From Diphasiastrum complanatum (lineage: Eukaryota; Streptophyta; Lycopodiopsida; Lycopodiales; Lycopodiaceae): 64,000 nucleotides of DNA. This document shows, one piece after another, positions 1-12,138 of the stretch. The notes beneath the pieces are model-generated. The model was not told the DNA's origin. It saw only the letters and a program-made list of their open reading frames with translations, and did not search any database. Both the position numbers and the translations under genes were made by a program. The stretch spans positions 543,006-607,005 of the forward strand of contig CM055101.1 in assembly GCA_029204225.1 (NCBI GenBank). The letters run 5' to 3'. The number at the start of each line of letters is the position of its first letter. Positions within the stretch are counted from its first letter, which is position 1.

Positions 1-1228
1 TGTTCAAAACTTATTTGTAAAGTATAAGTCTGTACAATTTTCATCTTGTTTGTTCAAACAAATTACATTACGTAAAGATTGATGAAGATTTTGAACTAAG
101 AGAACAAGTATTTGATGGAACTTTACTTCATGTAAGGTTATCATAATTCAACAATTTACCTATCTGCTGATAATCAAGAGCAAAAGAAGACTTATTATTG
201 CTAGAGTGTCAAAGAGATTTAGAATTGGCACAACAATTACATGATGATATGAATACATGATATTTTTCCCGAATTCTTCTTGTATATGTTCATGATTATG
301 TCATGTCGAGTTCTCAAATTTGAAAGATGTTTGAAGACAATTTAACTTGATGTTTGTTCAAACACAATTCGAATCAACCCACTCAAAATATGATTTTGAA
401 ATAAAAAGTAAAGGTCATATATTCAACAATTGAATAAATATCTCTACATTTGACCTAACGAATATTTAAAAGGTGGATTATTGATGACACGAAAGTATTC
501 TTTTCTAACGAATGAACAATTCTTGAACAGAAGATTATATGTTCACGAGGACGTTTCACATTTGAGGAGGGGGATATTTGATGCCATGTATTTGCTAAAT
601 AACGAATATCTACTCGAATATGGCAATATGCACTCGAATATAAAGATATGCGCTGGACAATCATATATTATGAAGAGGCCCATATCATTTTTTGGGATAT
701 AATTGTTAAAAACTTGTCTTGCACTAAAGGACAAGACCTCCATTAATGAAACAATGTCTGGAATAACCTTAATCTGTTGGATTTCAATGCTTGGGCTCAA
801 ATTATCTGGTAATAAGCATCCTGAAACACCTTGTATATATTTATTCTTGGAAAAGCACAATATTATGAAAGTTCAAATTTCCAGCAAAGGATCAAAAAAT
901 TTGGGTTTCGAATTTTTCCAAACCAAGCTTATTTTTTGAACCAATGTCAATCTTTTCAAAGAGAGATTTTTCGAATTTGTTCGGTTCGGATCTGTTCTAA
1001 TTTTTTGAGCACCTTCGAACCTGTTTAGTTCAGATCTATTCTGATTTATCTGGGTGTCTTTGACCCTGGATCCGATCGGATCGGCAATGATTAGTACCTT
1101 CAACATATGGATGATTGAAGTACTCTCTTTTTTCAAAAAAAAACTTCTATTCAATGATTTAGGTAATGACTCAGATGAAAATGATTCTTCCTCACTATCA
1201 TTTACAATGACATCATTCAGAGTACATC
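1..1228. other. left flank, no recognised gene
   Basis: This stretch lies before the duplicated block. Short open frames occur on both strands, but none shows a recognisable motif or a coherent length. Around 985-1085 the sequence is enriched in TTCGGTTCGGATC-like words and contains a short palindromic GGATCCGATCGGATCGG tract, which may be decayed repeat DNA. I see no promoter, RNA gene or complete mobile-element end here. Confidence 0.5.
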
Positions 1229-2022
1229 CTACTTTGAACTCTTCACATCTTCTCTTCTTCTTGACTTGTGACTATCTTCCTCACCAAGTCTCATGATAGA
1301 ACCATTCGATATACTCTCTTTATGAAGACATGTGACTCCACTTGCTGAAAAAATGACTTTCTTGGACTCATCACAAAAAAATGTTGAAGAACCATCTCCT
1401 TTATGAATGCACTTAGCAACATCTTTTTCCATATGCTCAAAGAAATCATTAGCAACAACCTTTTCCAAGGAAGAACCTTCACCACCTCCATCGATGAAGT
1501 TAGCTCTTTTCTTACCTTTTGCATGCTTGCACTTGCCATGAAGAACCATTGAAGAACCATCCTCATAACTAGTCAAGTTAGCACAAAGATGAACATCTCC
1601 AAGAAGCATGTTAGATCTTGACCTAGATCTAGCATAAGGAAGCTTGTTAGACTTTGAATAAGATCCACCAATCTTATTGATGCTAAACTTCGGAAAGTTG
1701 AGACCAATATCCTTTTCCATTCCATCCGTTTTGTTAGCCATAACAAAAGCATCAAGCTTGCCCCTAGAAACCAAGATTTCTTCCTTATTAATAAAACAAG
1801 CATCCCACCAAACTTTACCATGTATTCTTTCTCTATCATTTGACCAACACTTAACAGATTCTTTGAAAGTGAAGGAATGTAAAAAACACCATCAAGTCTT
1901 GCTTTCCTATTAGTAGAAAGACAAATATGAATTGAACCAGTACCTTCAATCACACCCCCACCATTGGCCATGCGGATCACTTTCTTGGCTCCATCATAAG
2001 TGACCAAAGAAGTAAAGAACTC
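1229..2022 (-). pseudogene. copia protease/pre-integrase scrap with non-copia tail
   Basis: Reading leftward from 2022, the protein begins with the region after a copia protease (EFFTSLVTYDGAKK), followed by the conserved stretch ending in SLSKNLLSVGQMIEKEYMVKFGG. A frameshift near 1775 moves the reading into a second frame that runs to 1229. That frame starts with VSRGKLDAFVMANK and then leaves the copia pattern. The tail has a DGMEKDIGLNFPK module and about 130 residues I do not recognise, rich in Lys, Ser and Gly. No GAG-pre-integrase HHCC finger or integrase follows. It is a broken fragment, not a working gene. The tail could be captured host sequence or a scrap of a different retroelement. 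Confidence 0.7.
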
Positions 2023-3882
2023 CTGGATTTAATCACTCTTGCCTTCAGTACGTGGAAGGAAGAGAAATGCAAGTTTTACATCACCTTCCAAGGAACCACA
2101 CACAAGGTGCGTGTGAATGAGGCTGCCCTTGCTGCCATTGGCATAGTGTCTGGTACCCAAGCCTCCCCCAACCATAAGCAAGCTAAACAAGGTATTAAGC
2201 CTTACATTGACCTTACAAATGATTTGCATTGGACCAATGATGGCTATCTCCTCAATGCCATTACTAAGCCTGCCATACATGTTGTTGCCCAGCTCCTAAA
2301 TAGTTTTTTGATGGTTGGCAACCTTAGGAAAGACCGTATCACTTCTAAAATCCTACGTAGGATAGTCGAGTCCTACATCAAGATATCCAAAGCCCCTCTC
2401 GAACCATATAACTGGTTCAAGACTATTACTGGTGAGCTCAAACGAGCCATTAAGAGCAATACCAGGTAGGAATTTGCTGCTAGTTCATTGTTATCTCTTC
2501 TAGCAGCCTCCCATCTTGAAAACAGAATCCATAGCTTTCACCTAGATTCTGTTCTTTCGGTTTATGAAGATGCACTGGCCGAGTCATCACACCAAGCCTC
2601 GAATTCACATAGTCAACGTCGTCCACACAGCGAGATCGTCATTCCCGACTCGCCTTCCGTGTCACGACATCGTACTAGGCATACATCGTCAACTGCGCTT
2701 CCACCCCCTGCTGTTGTTCACACTAAACTTCCTATTCCCCCTGCCTCTGATGCTTTCCTCGCCTCTGCTTCCACTCAATGATAGTCTATGACCATTGGGG
2801 CTACCATTCTCATCACAACTGCCCAGGCTACCTCAACCCCACACATAGAAGCTACTTCCCCAAACACGCAGTACTTTATGGATATGTTAGATGATTCCGA
2901 CCCCCTTGGGGCCTCCGAAGTTTTTGAAATGCCCCAGATCCCTGCGCCCTTTGACCTCCAATCCTCTAGAAGAGGATTCAAACAATTTCATGATACTACT
3001 GGTGGTGTTGAAGATTCATGCCAATTATCCCAGCAACCTCAAGATGAAGCTGCACCAGCCACACTTTGGGTTGAGCAAGTTGTGAAATCACCAAAGTAGT
3101 TCGATGCCACAGTGCCAGAAGGCTATGAAGAGGAAGACCTTTTTGAAGAAGAAGAAATTCTGGCACCTCTTCCACACCAACCAAGGACTGCACCATCAGG
3201 TCCTTCTGCTACTACCACCTCCACGTCAGTAGATTCTGGTGATGCTCTCAGTTTGGTCTCAAGCCTTGCACAAGTGATCCAGTCTATGCTAGAGATAAAA
3301 AAACAAATGGAGCGGAGAATCTTGGATGTGGGATCAAAAAAATACTCTTATTAGCCAGAAGATTATTTAGTTGGACATCGAAGGATACATCAGCTCCTTG
3401 CAAAATGCCCTAACAACCGCACAAGATCAGGTGGACAAGGCTGTGTAGGATGCAAAGCAACAAGTGCAGCTGCTACAAGGTCAACTACAGATGACAGAGC
3501 AGGATCACACATGTCTCCAAGGTGAATTGGATGCAACCACCCTTGTGCGTGATGCGTATCTTCAAACACAAATACCAGATCATCCGGTAACTCCAATGGA
3601 GATCGCGTATTTGTTCAAAAAAGTGAAAACTTACAAAGTGTCCCTTCAGGATTCGAAGGCCGCTTTAACAAATACAAAGGAGCAGCTTCAAATGAGTTGG
3701 AAAAGCCTAAAGCAACCATCACTGCCTATGAACAAGCTGTCGCTCAAGTGTTGGAAGCCGGACCACAAATCTCAATACCGGTCATGCCACAATTCTTCCC
3801 TACGTGCCAAGAGGATGCACCAATGGATACAGGACTAGATTCGGGTATGGACTAGGGCGGAGCTCAAGAAGTTGAAGAATGA
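2023..3882 (+). pseudogene. degenerate ~600-codon coiled-coil ORF, family unknown
   Basis: Four open stretches in one frame (2107-2469, 2488-2781, 2788-3099, 3112-3354) are separated only by in-frame stops: TAG 2467, TGA-TAG 2779-2784 and TAG 3097. A frameshift at the A7 run 3336-3342 leads into a coiled-coil-like frame (around 3370-3690, one TAG at 3446). A second shift near 3695 gives a C-terminal tail ending at TGA 3880-3882. The N-terminal part is globular (FYITFQGTTHKVRVNEAALA...). It resembles ORFs annotated as plant-transposon-associated proteins, but I cannot assign it. The middle is Pro/Ser/Thr-rich and the C-terminal third is Gln/Leu-rich heptad-like. It lies antisense between copia gag and pol pieces. 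Both copies share the stops, so decay predates the duplication. Confidence 0.6.
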
Positions 3883-3952
3883 TAGCCAATTCCACAGGCA
3901 GTGCAAGGGAGTCCATCTTCATCAAGGACCACACCATTATTCAGAAGGCCAA

Positions 3953-4805
3953 TCAGTGTCGAGGACCAAATTCAGATTTTTTTTTTTGCACCTTTTTAGA
4001 CTTTGCAGAAGATCCACCAATCTTATTGATGCTAAAAGGTAACTTTGGAAATTTGAGACCAATCTCCTTTTCCATTCCATCAGACTTATCTCTCTTTTTG
4101 CCAAAAGAAGAAGTCTCACCTTGATCTTGCCCTTTAGACCACTTGCCTTTACCTTTGCCCTTGAACTTGCCTTTGATGAACATAGCATCCTCTTCATATT
4201 GAGATGTCAATGTAGATCCACCTCCTCCTCTTCATTGAAGCCTATACTCCTCATTCACCAAGATCTCTTGCAAATCCACAATACTTGGCAAAGTCTTTTG
4301 AATAGCAAAACTTTGAACAGAATTAGCATGATCATCCAACAAGCCATTAAGTATAAGTTTAACAAGTTCTACCTCCTTAATGCTTTCATCAATACATGCT
4401 AACTCATCATTGAATGTCTTAACCCTCAAAACAAAAGCATGAGTACTCTCTTCTTTCTTTTGCAAACTTTGAAAGATTTGCCTCCTAAGAGTAAGCACTC
4501 TTGATGTAGACTTGGATTCATAAAGCTTCTTCAAAGCTTCCCAAGCCTCCAAAGATGATGTGCACTTACCAACTTCCTTGAGAAGTTCATTGGTAACATT
4601 CATCTTAATCATGTGTAGAGCTCCTTTAGCTCTCTTGTCATACCTCACTTGATCTTGAGGTTCTTGAGGCCTCTTCTCCACACCTACAACAATCTCCATC
4701 AACTCATTCATCTCCAATAAGGACTCCATCCTCCTTCCAAGTAGAATAGTTGATTGAGGTAGGCCTATCATTGCTCTCCAACATGAATCCACCACTTGTA
4801 GCCAT
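3953..4805 (-). pseudogene. copia gag, family A, minus strand
   Basis: The gag start fits the ATG at 4805 (MATSGGFMLESNDRP). A frameshift near 4730 moves the frame into MESLLEMNELMEIVVGVEKR, followed by the conserved copia gag core (MNVTNELLKEVGKC, LKKLYESKSTSRVLTLRRQI, ILNGLLDDHANSVQSF). A second break near 4235 leads to the Lys/Gly-rich segment KGKFKGKGKGKWSKGQDQ. The CCHC zinc knuckle that should come next is missing. In its place is DKSDGMEKEIGLKFPK, then FSINKIGGSSAKSKK, then a stop. The gene would encode the capsid-like structural protein of the particle. It is broken by at least two frameshifts and truncated before protease. Confidence 0.85.
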
Positions 4806-5387
4806 GTTGCAATCACCTGATCTTCTTCTTTCAACCTGTTCCAATGCACAAAGCACTCTCTTGAATGTCAACAATTGAACTCAAAAAGAAATCACAAATA
4901 TATCGAACCTCTCAAAGCTCTTCTATCACTCTAACTAGAAAATCAACACATAGAATAGTGAAATCTTGATCAACCTATGATCTATCCTCAATCAAATGAT
5001 TCTTGCCACTTCATAAGATTGAAACACACTCAAATGAAGTTCAGTAACCTCACAAACTAGAGATCCAATCTAAATTATGGTTTTGACAAAATCACAAAAA
5101 ATTGAATATCTCAAATTCTACATGCAATTTCTAGAAACTTGATATATCTTCTTGTAGACTCCAATGAGACCTTCCTAAAGCACCAAAAGTCATATAATTC
5201 CAGTAAGCCAAGTGTGAAATTGTAATTGATCAATTATATAACCCTATATTGAGTTTTGACCTACAAAAGGTAAATTCTACACATGCAAAAATGCTGACTT
5301 TTGAGTAGAGATCAATCTAGCATGCTCTAGCATTGGTAACTCCTCCGAATCCTTGCTAAAGATGGCTGATCCTTTCATAACCTGAAA
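4806..5387 (-). other. family A leader between PBS and gag
   Basis: This untranslated leader lies between the primer-binding site and the gag ATG. It has no open frame of note and is AT-rich. Its plus-strand counterpart at 16141-16725 is similar in length and wording, which supports a common family. Confidence 0.65.
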
Positions 5388-5406
5388 CACAAGAGCTCCG
5401 ATACCA
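5388..5406 (-). other. PBS, tRNA-iMet type
   Basis: On the minus strand this reads TGGTATCGGAGCTCTTGTG directly after the LTR end CCTTTACA. TGGTATC-GAGC is the plant copia primer-binding pattern complementary to the 3' end of initiator tRNA-Met, with one mismatch here. Confidence 0.85.
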
Positions 5407-6124
5407 TGTAAAGGATTTCAGACCATTCAAAATCCAATCCATGTCCCTGATCTTTGGTTACAAAAAGGAACAAACCAACAATCCTGCCAATGTAGAAAAA
5501 TCAGCATCTACATACAAAATGAGATGCAAACTCTAAGAGATATTGATCAAACATGAACCAAAACATAAAATATGTTTGTTGTCCGTACAATTACAGTAAC
5601 CTACCGTATTTCACATGCATGGAACTGAAAATAGCAATAAATGATCATTCTACACACAAGATTTCAAGATATCACCAAGATAGTCTCATCAAATTGCGAT
5701 TGCAACCTTTCCATCTATTCCTACTAGTTCTTGCCCTGCTGTATAAGCAACACACTGCACCAATGAGTAGTAGAACCCAAAGAGAACCATGTATAATGAT
5801 GAAATGAGAGAGAGAAGAGAGAAGATATGTCTCTCCACGAGTTACATCCTTTTATAGAGTTTCCAAACCCTATTTGGCCACTTGGTTTTCCCTCCAAAAT
5901 GTAAACCCTACTATTTTTGAGTCTAGATTCAATGTACCCAAAGTTCAAATTTGAATCTCTCTCAAACTCGACTACTAACTTTCCCACACTTTCAAAAAGT
6001 GTTTATTGAATATATTTTAAACTAATATAACTTCACAAAGTTTATCTCTAAGTCTAAAATGAGTTTTGGCCTCATATTGACAATTTACCAAAATATGACT
6101 AAACTAGACTAAACTAGTCGCACA
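5407..6124 (-). mobile_element. family A copia 5' LTR, minus strand (718 bp)
   Basis: The LTR ends in CCTTTACA against the PBS. It carries a TATAAAAGG box (plus coordinates about 5849-5857) followed by a CT-rich tract. It begins TGTG near 6124, but 8 bp just inside its 5' end are missing compared with copy 2, where the start reads TGTGAGAGATTTCAACTAG. It aligns along its length with the plus-strand LTR at 15462-16122. No matching 3' LTR is present on the gag side, so the element is truncated. Confidence 0.8.
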
Positions 6125-6800
6125 ATACCCACATTGGGAGAGCACCCGGCATGGAGAATTACCATTTTTGAGAAAACTCCGGAATATATTAGGATTATGT
6201 GGCCAGCCCTCGCCAATTGCGGGTAGATCCATATTATGTACCAATGCCAAGAAGAAATAAATAGAAGGATTTGGGATTGGCTATGGAAAAAATTACAATC
6301 CATACGCCCAATTGGCCAATCATCCATCAGCCATACACTTGGACAATATCAGTGGATTTCCACCGGGCCTTACAAGCATACTAGCGGGAGTATATACACT
6401 CTCCCAATCCTACAATGAGACAATCAATATTGTTTGCAAAAGATTTAACTATGTTGGCATCAGTGGCAACCAGATGGGATGATTGCCTTCCTCTTTTGGC
6501 ATTCGATCCAAATAAGCCAATGGCCTCAGAGAATATCAAGGATCAACTGCCAGTTACTCGACTATATTTTTGTGCAGCAATGATTGGAGGCTCCTAGGAA
6601 TCTCGCTTCACGTCATGGACAACTTCCACGTGGATTGCCAGAGCTCATTGTTGTTTTTTGCCGCACAATTTAGATTTCAACACTGCCCGACTCGACTTTA
6701 TGGAGAAGGTGCAGTATCGTTTAATAAAGATTCATCGTGAAGCCAATAAAAGTCCCCTATAACTGCATCTTGCAGGTGTCATGGGACCACCACCAGTTTT
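6125..6800 (+). pseudogene. 3' internal remnant of an unclassified LTR element
   Basis: This stretch lies between the family A LTR and a polypurine tract, so it should be the 3' internal end of another retroelement. One frame at 6415-6597 encodes 60 residues (MRQSILFAKDLTMLASVATR...) that match nothing I recognise. Past the TAG the same frame continues for about 50 residues with another stop. No RT, integrase or chromodomain motif is visible. The assignment rests on position only. Confidence 0.4.
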
Positions 6801-7250
6801 GGTGGGGGATATTGTTGGAGGATTTGCGGATCCCAAGGCAACCCTAATCCTAGTTTATAAGTGAGAGGGATTTGGCACCCTACGTATGTAAGTCCAACCC
6901 GATGATCACATAGAGATTTAATTAATTAGAAAGTCAATAGAAGGACTTCAGGCCTATTTGTGGGACTTTTAATGTTGCAGGGCCTAAATGTCAAGTTAGC
7001 GAATAAAGTTGGGTTTCCTCCAATTTGGATGGTTCCCACTCTTTTTTAAATTTAAATAATTAGGGAGACACTAATGGATCAATATGATTCAGAGGCCAAG
7101 GTCCTCCTCCCTACTATAAAAAGGGACCAACTCGAGTTCCTACACATGTTCAATTTCTCATTTCAATAAAGCAAATTGGTTCTCTTGTGAAATGGATTTA
7201 TGAATGTCCTTGCTCTCTATCACTTTTCCTCCATCTCTCATGTTTTATTT
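6801..7250 (+). mobile_element. PPT and partial LTR of a second element
   Basis: A purine-rich GGTGGGGGAT at 6801-6810 precedes TGTTGGAGGATTTGCGG at 6813, the usual PPT-then-TG arrangement at the start of a 3' LTR. Inside are a TATAAAAA box at 7115-7122 and AATAAA at 7165-7170, consistent with U3 and R. I cannot fix the right end, because no CA terminus with a repeat or TSD is obvious. The end at 7250 is approximate. Confidence 0.55.
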
Positions 7251-10206
7251 GGATTTTGCTAATTGTTGGATCTGATTGTTAATGGGATTGCATGTTATTA
7301 TACTTTTTATGAGGGAGAAAGGGAGAGAGAGAAAGAGTAAGCTATCTTGTTGTGGATCTAGTGTTAATGGATGTAGTGTTGATCCTTAGGGTTAATGGAT
7401 GTTAGAGTTAGATGTGAATCTTCCATTCCTGCTGAAGCCGACACGTCAAGCGATATAACTGTGGAAGAGCATAGAAAGAATAATCGATCATCGATACTCA
7501 CAATTATAATGAGAGCAATCACAATCACTATGAGAGCAATCATCAATGACCAACCATCATCATGATCATAATGAGGTTCAAAGGGAAGGGATGAGGGTGC
7601 ATAACATCATGATATCTAGTATGCAAAACAATAAAATCTTTTGGAGTTCACAAATACGCCGACTATCCAATGTTTAATACTTGAGGAGTTTGTATCAAGT
7701 TAGCATAATGTTTGGCCTATTTATGAGCACTCAAAACATTCTTACATATCACACAAAAAATTAGCTGTTCTTTGAACATGAACAGACTCTAATTCAACAT
7801 CAACAAGAAGACACGGTTGAATTCCAAACATAAACATGACAATGTTCTTGATTCTTGCTCAATATCTAACTCATAAAAGAATGCTCCTGAATATAGTGTA
7901 AACACATTTCCCAACAGGGAAAAGATCAAGGAAAACATATGATATAGGAAAACAGACAACAAAATCTTGTGATCAAACAAGCATCCGAGTAAATAACAAG
8001 TTCACTACAAATTTTGTCCATATCTCATACACACTAGACCCACGATGAATAATACCCATCCACTGTTTTTGTGTACATCCAAAGATAGTCTAATAAACTA
8101 ATAGTATTGATGAATAACCTTCACATTGTAAGTTTACAAAGTTTACACTTAAAAACATAAGATTCCACAAAAGGTTCCATCTTTGGTCAAAAAAGTTTCT
8201 TTGGACTAAATCGAGCGGTATGTGAATACCAAAGTAACCAACACTTCATGATATTAAAATGTAATTTTTCTTGTAATACAATCGTCACTAGATATACAAA
8301 CTTTTCTAATCACAAAATAACAATTCGTTATGGATGGAATAATGATTTTCTACCTTCATATCTTTCCATTTTGATCTGAGCACCTTGTAAGACAAATCCA
8401 TCAATAGTATGTACCCCATAAAAATCCATATTCTAAACATCCACATAGATGATTACATGTCAATTAATTGTCACAAGACAATTTCTCACAATATGCCTAT
8501 GTTACATCTACTGGCTTAAGTGTGGTAGATAAACCTCAGTACACAAAAGTAGATAGTAGACCAATCAAGATTTTGCATGCTTTCCAAAGAATTTCACTAC
8601 ATATCTTGACATAGCATTTGCTAAAGATTCATTCAAACGTGTAATCATTATCTTTACAAAATTGAGATTCTTGTAACTCATTTGTAAGATAATACACCTT
8701 TTAACTAGATTCATTTCTCCACAACCAATCCTTATGAATCATAGTACACTACTAAGATCAGGTTGATCAACCCATTGGAGATACAATAATGATCAACAGA
8801 TTTACTCAAGGTAATTAAGTCCTCTAAAATCACATGCAACACAATATGAATTTACAAGTTTTGACTCAGACTATTGTAAATCGGGTTTCAATGCTTTTTA
8901 AGGAGTATACTCTTGTGAACTAACAATGATACACTATAATAATATATCTTATCATTAACAAACATCCTATCCTTAAGAAAGTTCAAGCATGAAGTTGTCT
9001 TCTCCCAAAACTACTGATTTTGGGAAGAAATCTCTCATTGATATCTGATTATATAACTTGGGTGTAGAATTGCAGCACTTCCCAAACAAAAATAGATGTA
9101 ATCAAGATATCCAATAATCAATCTACAATCAATGTTTGTCGTTTAAGTTGACACTTATAGTTGTCCCAATTTCACAATATAGAAATGCAATTCAAGAAGA
9201 TATATTGCCCATATAGTTTACACAAGGGCCTCAACTCTAACACGATTTATCCAATCATAGGGTCACCACATTTCCAACTATGTGCTTTGTAATAAACTCC
9301 AAAAGTGAATGCTAAAATAAAGTGAGAAATAGATAATTAAAAAGGTCTTCAGTTTTGCGATTTTGAGACACCACTAAGGACCCAGACTATATCTCAAAAT
9401 TTCACACAAAGTATCCCATCAACATGACCATTGGTTACCAAGTATATCTTGAGATATCTGATCTACCATGTCATAATTGGTTTATTCCATAAATACTTCT
9501 TGTTAGGATTATTTGTCTCCCATACCACAAACTCTAAGTACCTTATTAATGATTTGGAAAAACTCATCATAAAACAACTTCAAATTAGGTATATATCCAA
9601 GTTGAATAGCTTCCTTTTCATTAGTTTTTAAAAAATTCCACAATGCTTGCTAAATAAAAACCAGGTTGCTTACCCAGGGATTCACTAATTCCAATGCAAA
9701 CTCCACTATTGAATATGTTATCCATTATCCAATGTTTTCTATTTTTTTGTCATTTGTTGCTCAATTTGCTCGTCCTTAGCATTGTTACCATCACTCATTG
9801 ACTTTGTCGCATTCATAAGGGTAAAACTTATTGTTAGTGCACTCAATAGTTTTCCAACATAAACGACTTATGGTGCATCATTCAAAACTGTCGTAAAGTT
9901 TGATTGCCCACAAAAAAAAAGCCAAAAGATTCACATGCATCACTTTTTGCCATTTACTTAAGTTTAAATTATTAGATTCTCATGACACCAATTTGTACCA
10001 TAAACGAAATCAATACAAACAAAAAAAACCGCAAAATTCCACTTTGAAGGATTTAAAAAAATCATATGACCAAAACTAGGTACAACTCACAAAATTATTA
10101 GTCATGTTTACATTTAATTATGCTATAAAAAATAGAAATGAAACTGAACAATCGTGAACTAAAGTGAAGCTTAGGATATGCCTAAAACATTTCTTTAGAT
10201 AACCCA
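7251..10206. other. ~3 kb AT-rich DNA without a recognised feature
   Basis: No open frame longer than about 65 codons shows a motif. Between 7320 and 7350 there is a purine-rich GAGGGAGAAAGGGAGAGAG tract. Around 7515-7550 a short repeat of ATGAGAGCAATCA occurs twice. The rest looks like long-decayed or non-coding retroelement sequence. It is equally featureless and almost identical in copy 2. Confidence 0.5.
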
Positions 10207-12138
10207 TTATTGGGAAACATTTTCCATAAATTTATGCATTTGACATACGATCAAATTAATTTTACAATATTCATAAATTTGAATTCTTTTATAAGAAATT
10301 GTGTGCACCCTCCCCAAATAACATTTAAGCTTTCTTCTTTGTTTCTTCTTGTTGATTATGATTCTTATTGTCACCATCTTTTCTACAGGAGCAAAGGTTT
10401 CTTCATAGTCAAGGCCATATATCTGTGCAACGCCTTTAGCACATAATCTTGCCTTGTACTTGTTGATGGAGCCATCATGATTGTACTTGATCTTGAACAC
10501 CCACTTGCATCCAATGATGTGCATGTTAGGTGGTGGATCCACTAGCTCCCATGTAGGGTTGGTGATCAAGGCATCATATTCAATCTTATGGCCTCATACC
10601 ACTCCTTGGTATTGAGGGCTTTTTGGACATCTTTGGGCTCCTCATGAGAAACAAAATAAGCATAAGTGGAATCAAGATCCACTTGTTTTCCTTTGTCATC
10701 ATAAGTGAGCCTCTTAGGCTTGGATCTCTCCCTCATGGATCTTCTAGGAGTGAAAATTCGAGGACTTCCATCTTCAAATCTCAACTCCTCCATATGTTCA
10801 TTGTCTTCAATAACAAAAGATGATAGATTTTGAGGTTGCTTGATTCGTCCCCTCCAAGATTGTACTTTTCTTCTTCATGAAAAACTACATCTCTACTTTC
10901 AATTACTTTAGAAGTAGAGAGCATGTAGATTCGATAGGCTTTCTTGTTGGATGAATATCCAACCATTACTCCTTTGCTTGCACAATGATGATCCTTCTTT
11001 CTCGTTTCCAAGGGAATATGGACAAAGCAAATGCATCTAAATACTCTAAGGTGGTCACCCTTAGGTTTCTTCAAATAAAGTGCTTCATATGGTGACTTTC
11101 CTTCAAGTGCAACATGAGGGAGTCGATTGCACAGATAGTTTGAACAATTGATGGCCTCACCCCAAAAGTCTTTTGGCAAGGATGTCTCAATTATAATGGT
11201 TTTGGCACATTCACACAAGGTTCTATTCTTTCTTTCAACCACCCCATTTTGAGATGGTGTATATGCACAAGAAAACTCTCTTTTAATGCCTTCAAGCTCA
11301 CAATAATCATGAAATTTATTGGAAGTGTACTCACCACCTCCATCACTTCTAATAATCTTGATTTTGTATGAAAATTGCTTTTCAACTAGAGCTTTGAACT
11401 TTAGGAAATAGTCAAACACCATAGACTTTGAAGCTAGAAGATATAACCAAGTAAATCTAGTGAAATCATCAATGAAAGCTACAAAGCAAGTAGCACCGCC
11501 CTTGCTCTTTGAAGATGAGAAGTGCACATCCGAGTGTATGAGCTCCAATGGATGTGTGGTTTTGATAGATGACTTTGAAAAAGGCTTCTTATGAGACTTA
11601 GATATGGCACAAGCCTTCCAAACTTGGTAGCTCCTCCTTAATGGCATAACTCTAAACAAGGTTGTCATATTCCTCCTTTAACCCATTAAGTATGACTTGA
11701 ACAAGTTCATTTTGGTTGATGGAGTCTCTCGTGCATGACAATTCTCTATGGAGGTCTTTAACTCTCATTACATAAGCTGAAGCACATTCATCATTTCTCT
11801 ATACACTTTGAAAAATTTGGTTTCTTAGTGTTAGATGTCTAGAAGTATTCTTTGCCTCATGGATGGACTTGAGAGTATCCCAAGCATCTTTGGCATTAGT
11901 ACAAGCACCAATTTCTCTTAAAATGTCATTTGAGACATTCATTTTAATCTAATGCAGAGCCATCCTAGCTCTCTTTTTCTACTTTGGAATTTCTTGACGA
12001 ATTTGTGGTTCTTCTTCAATACCAAGTACAATATCCATCACATCTTGTAGTATTAAGACAGATTCTATCCTAACCTTCCAAATTGAGTAATTGGAGGTTG
12101 ACAATCTTTCACTTCTAATAGGAAGACACCCATTGAAG
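10207..12138 (-). pseudogene. copia family B gag-integrase-RT remnant, minus strand
   Basis: Reading leftward, a gag N-terminus at about 12138 contains SERLSTSNYSIWKVRIESVL and an IEEEP stretch, then a frame-broken gag core to about 11660. The frame then jumps from gag directly to ACAISKSHKKPFSKSS, deleting zinc knuckle, protease and most of the pre-integrase finger. The integrase core follows with HSDVHF, RSDGGGEY and NGVVERKNR, so the D-D-E residues are present. Next come the FRCICFVHIP and GYSSNKKAYRIY segments and the Arg-rich linker RRSMRERSKPKRL. After another break, RT begins (GCKWVFKIKYNHDGSINKYK) and is cut off after the ETFAPV motif near 10310. No YVDD or RNase H remains. It cannot encode a complete polyprotein. 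Confidence 0.85.

Noticed and set aside
873-1154. 93-codon minus-strand frame in the left flank
   Set aside because: Its composition follows the GGTTCGGATC repeat and the Asn/Arg-rich wording has no motif.
2023-3882. TAG read as an amino acid (alternative genetic code)
   Set aside because: The intact copia in the same window uses standard stops with no internal TAG. Deamination of CAG explains the pattern.
3977-3987. T11 run as a poly(A) scar of a processed retrocopy
   Set aside because: It has the wrong orientation for the plus-strand ORF. On the minus strand it reads as lysine codons in the chimeric gag tail.
7789-7980. 63-codon hydrophobic frame (and copy 2 at 24567)
   Set aside because: Short, no neighbouring signals, and typical of AT-rich DNA read in a Phe/Leu-rich frame.
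9965-10010. PBS-like TTGGTGTCATGAGAATCT on the minus strand
   Set aside because: The match to TGGTATCAGAGC needs an insertion and several changes, and no gag follows downstream.
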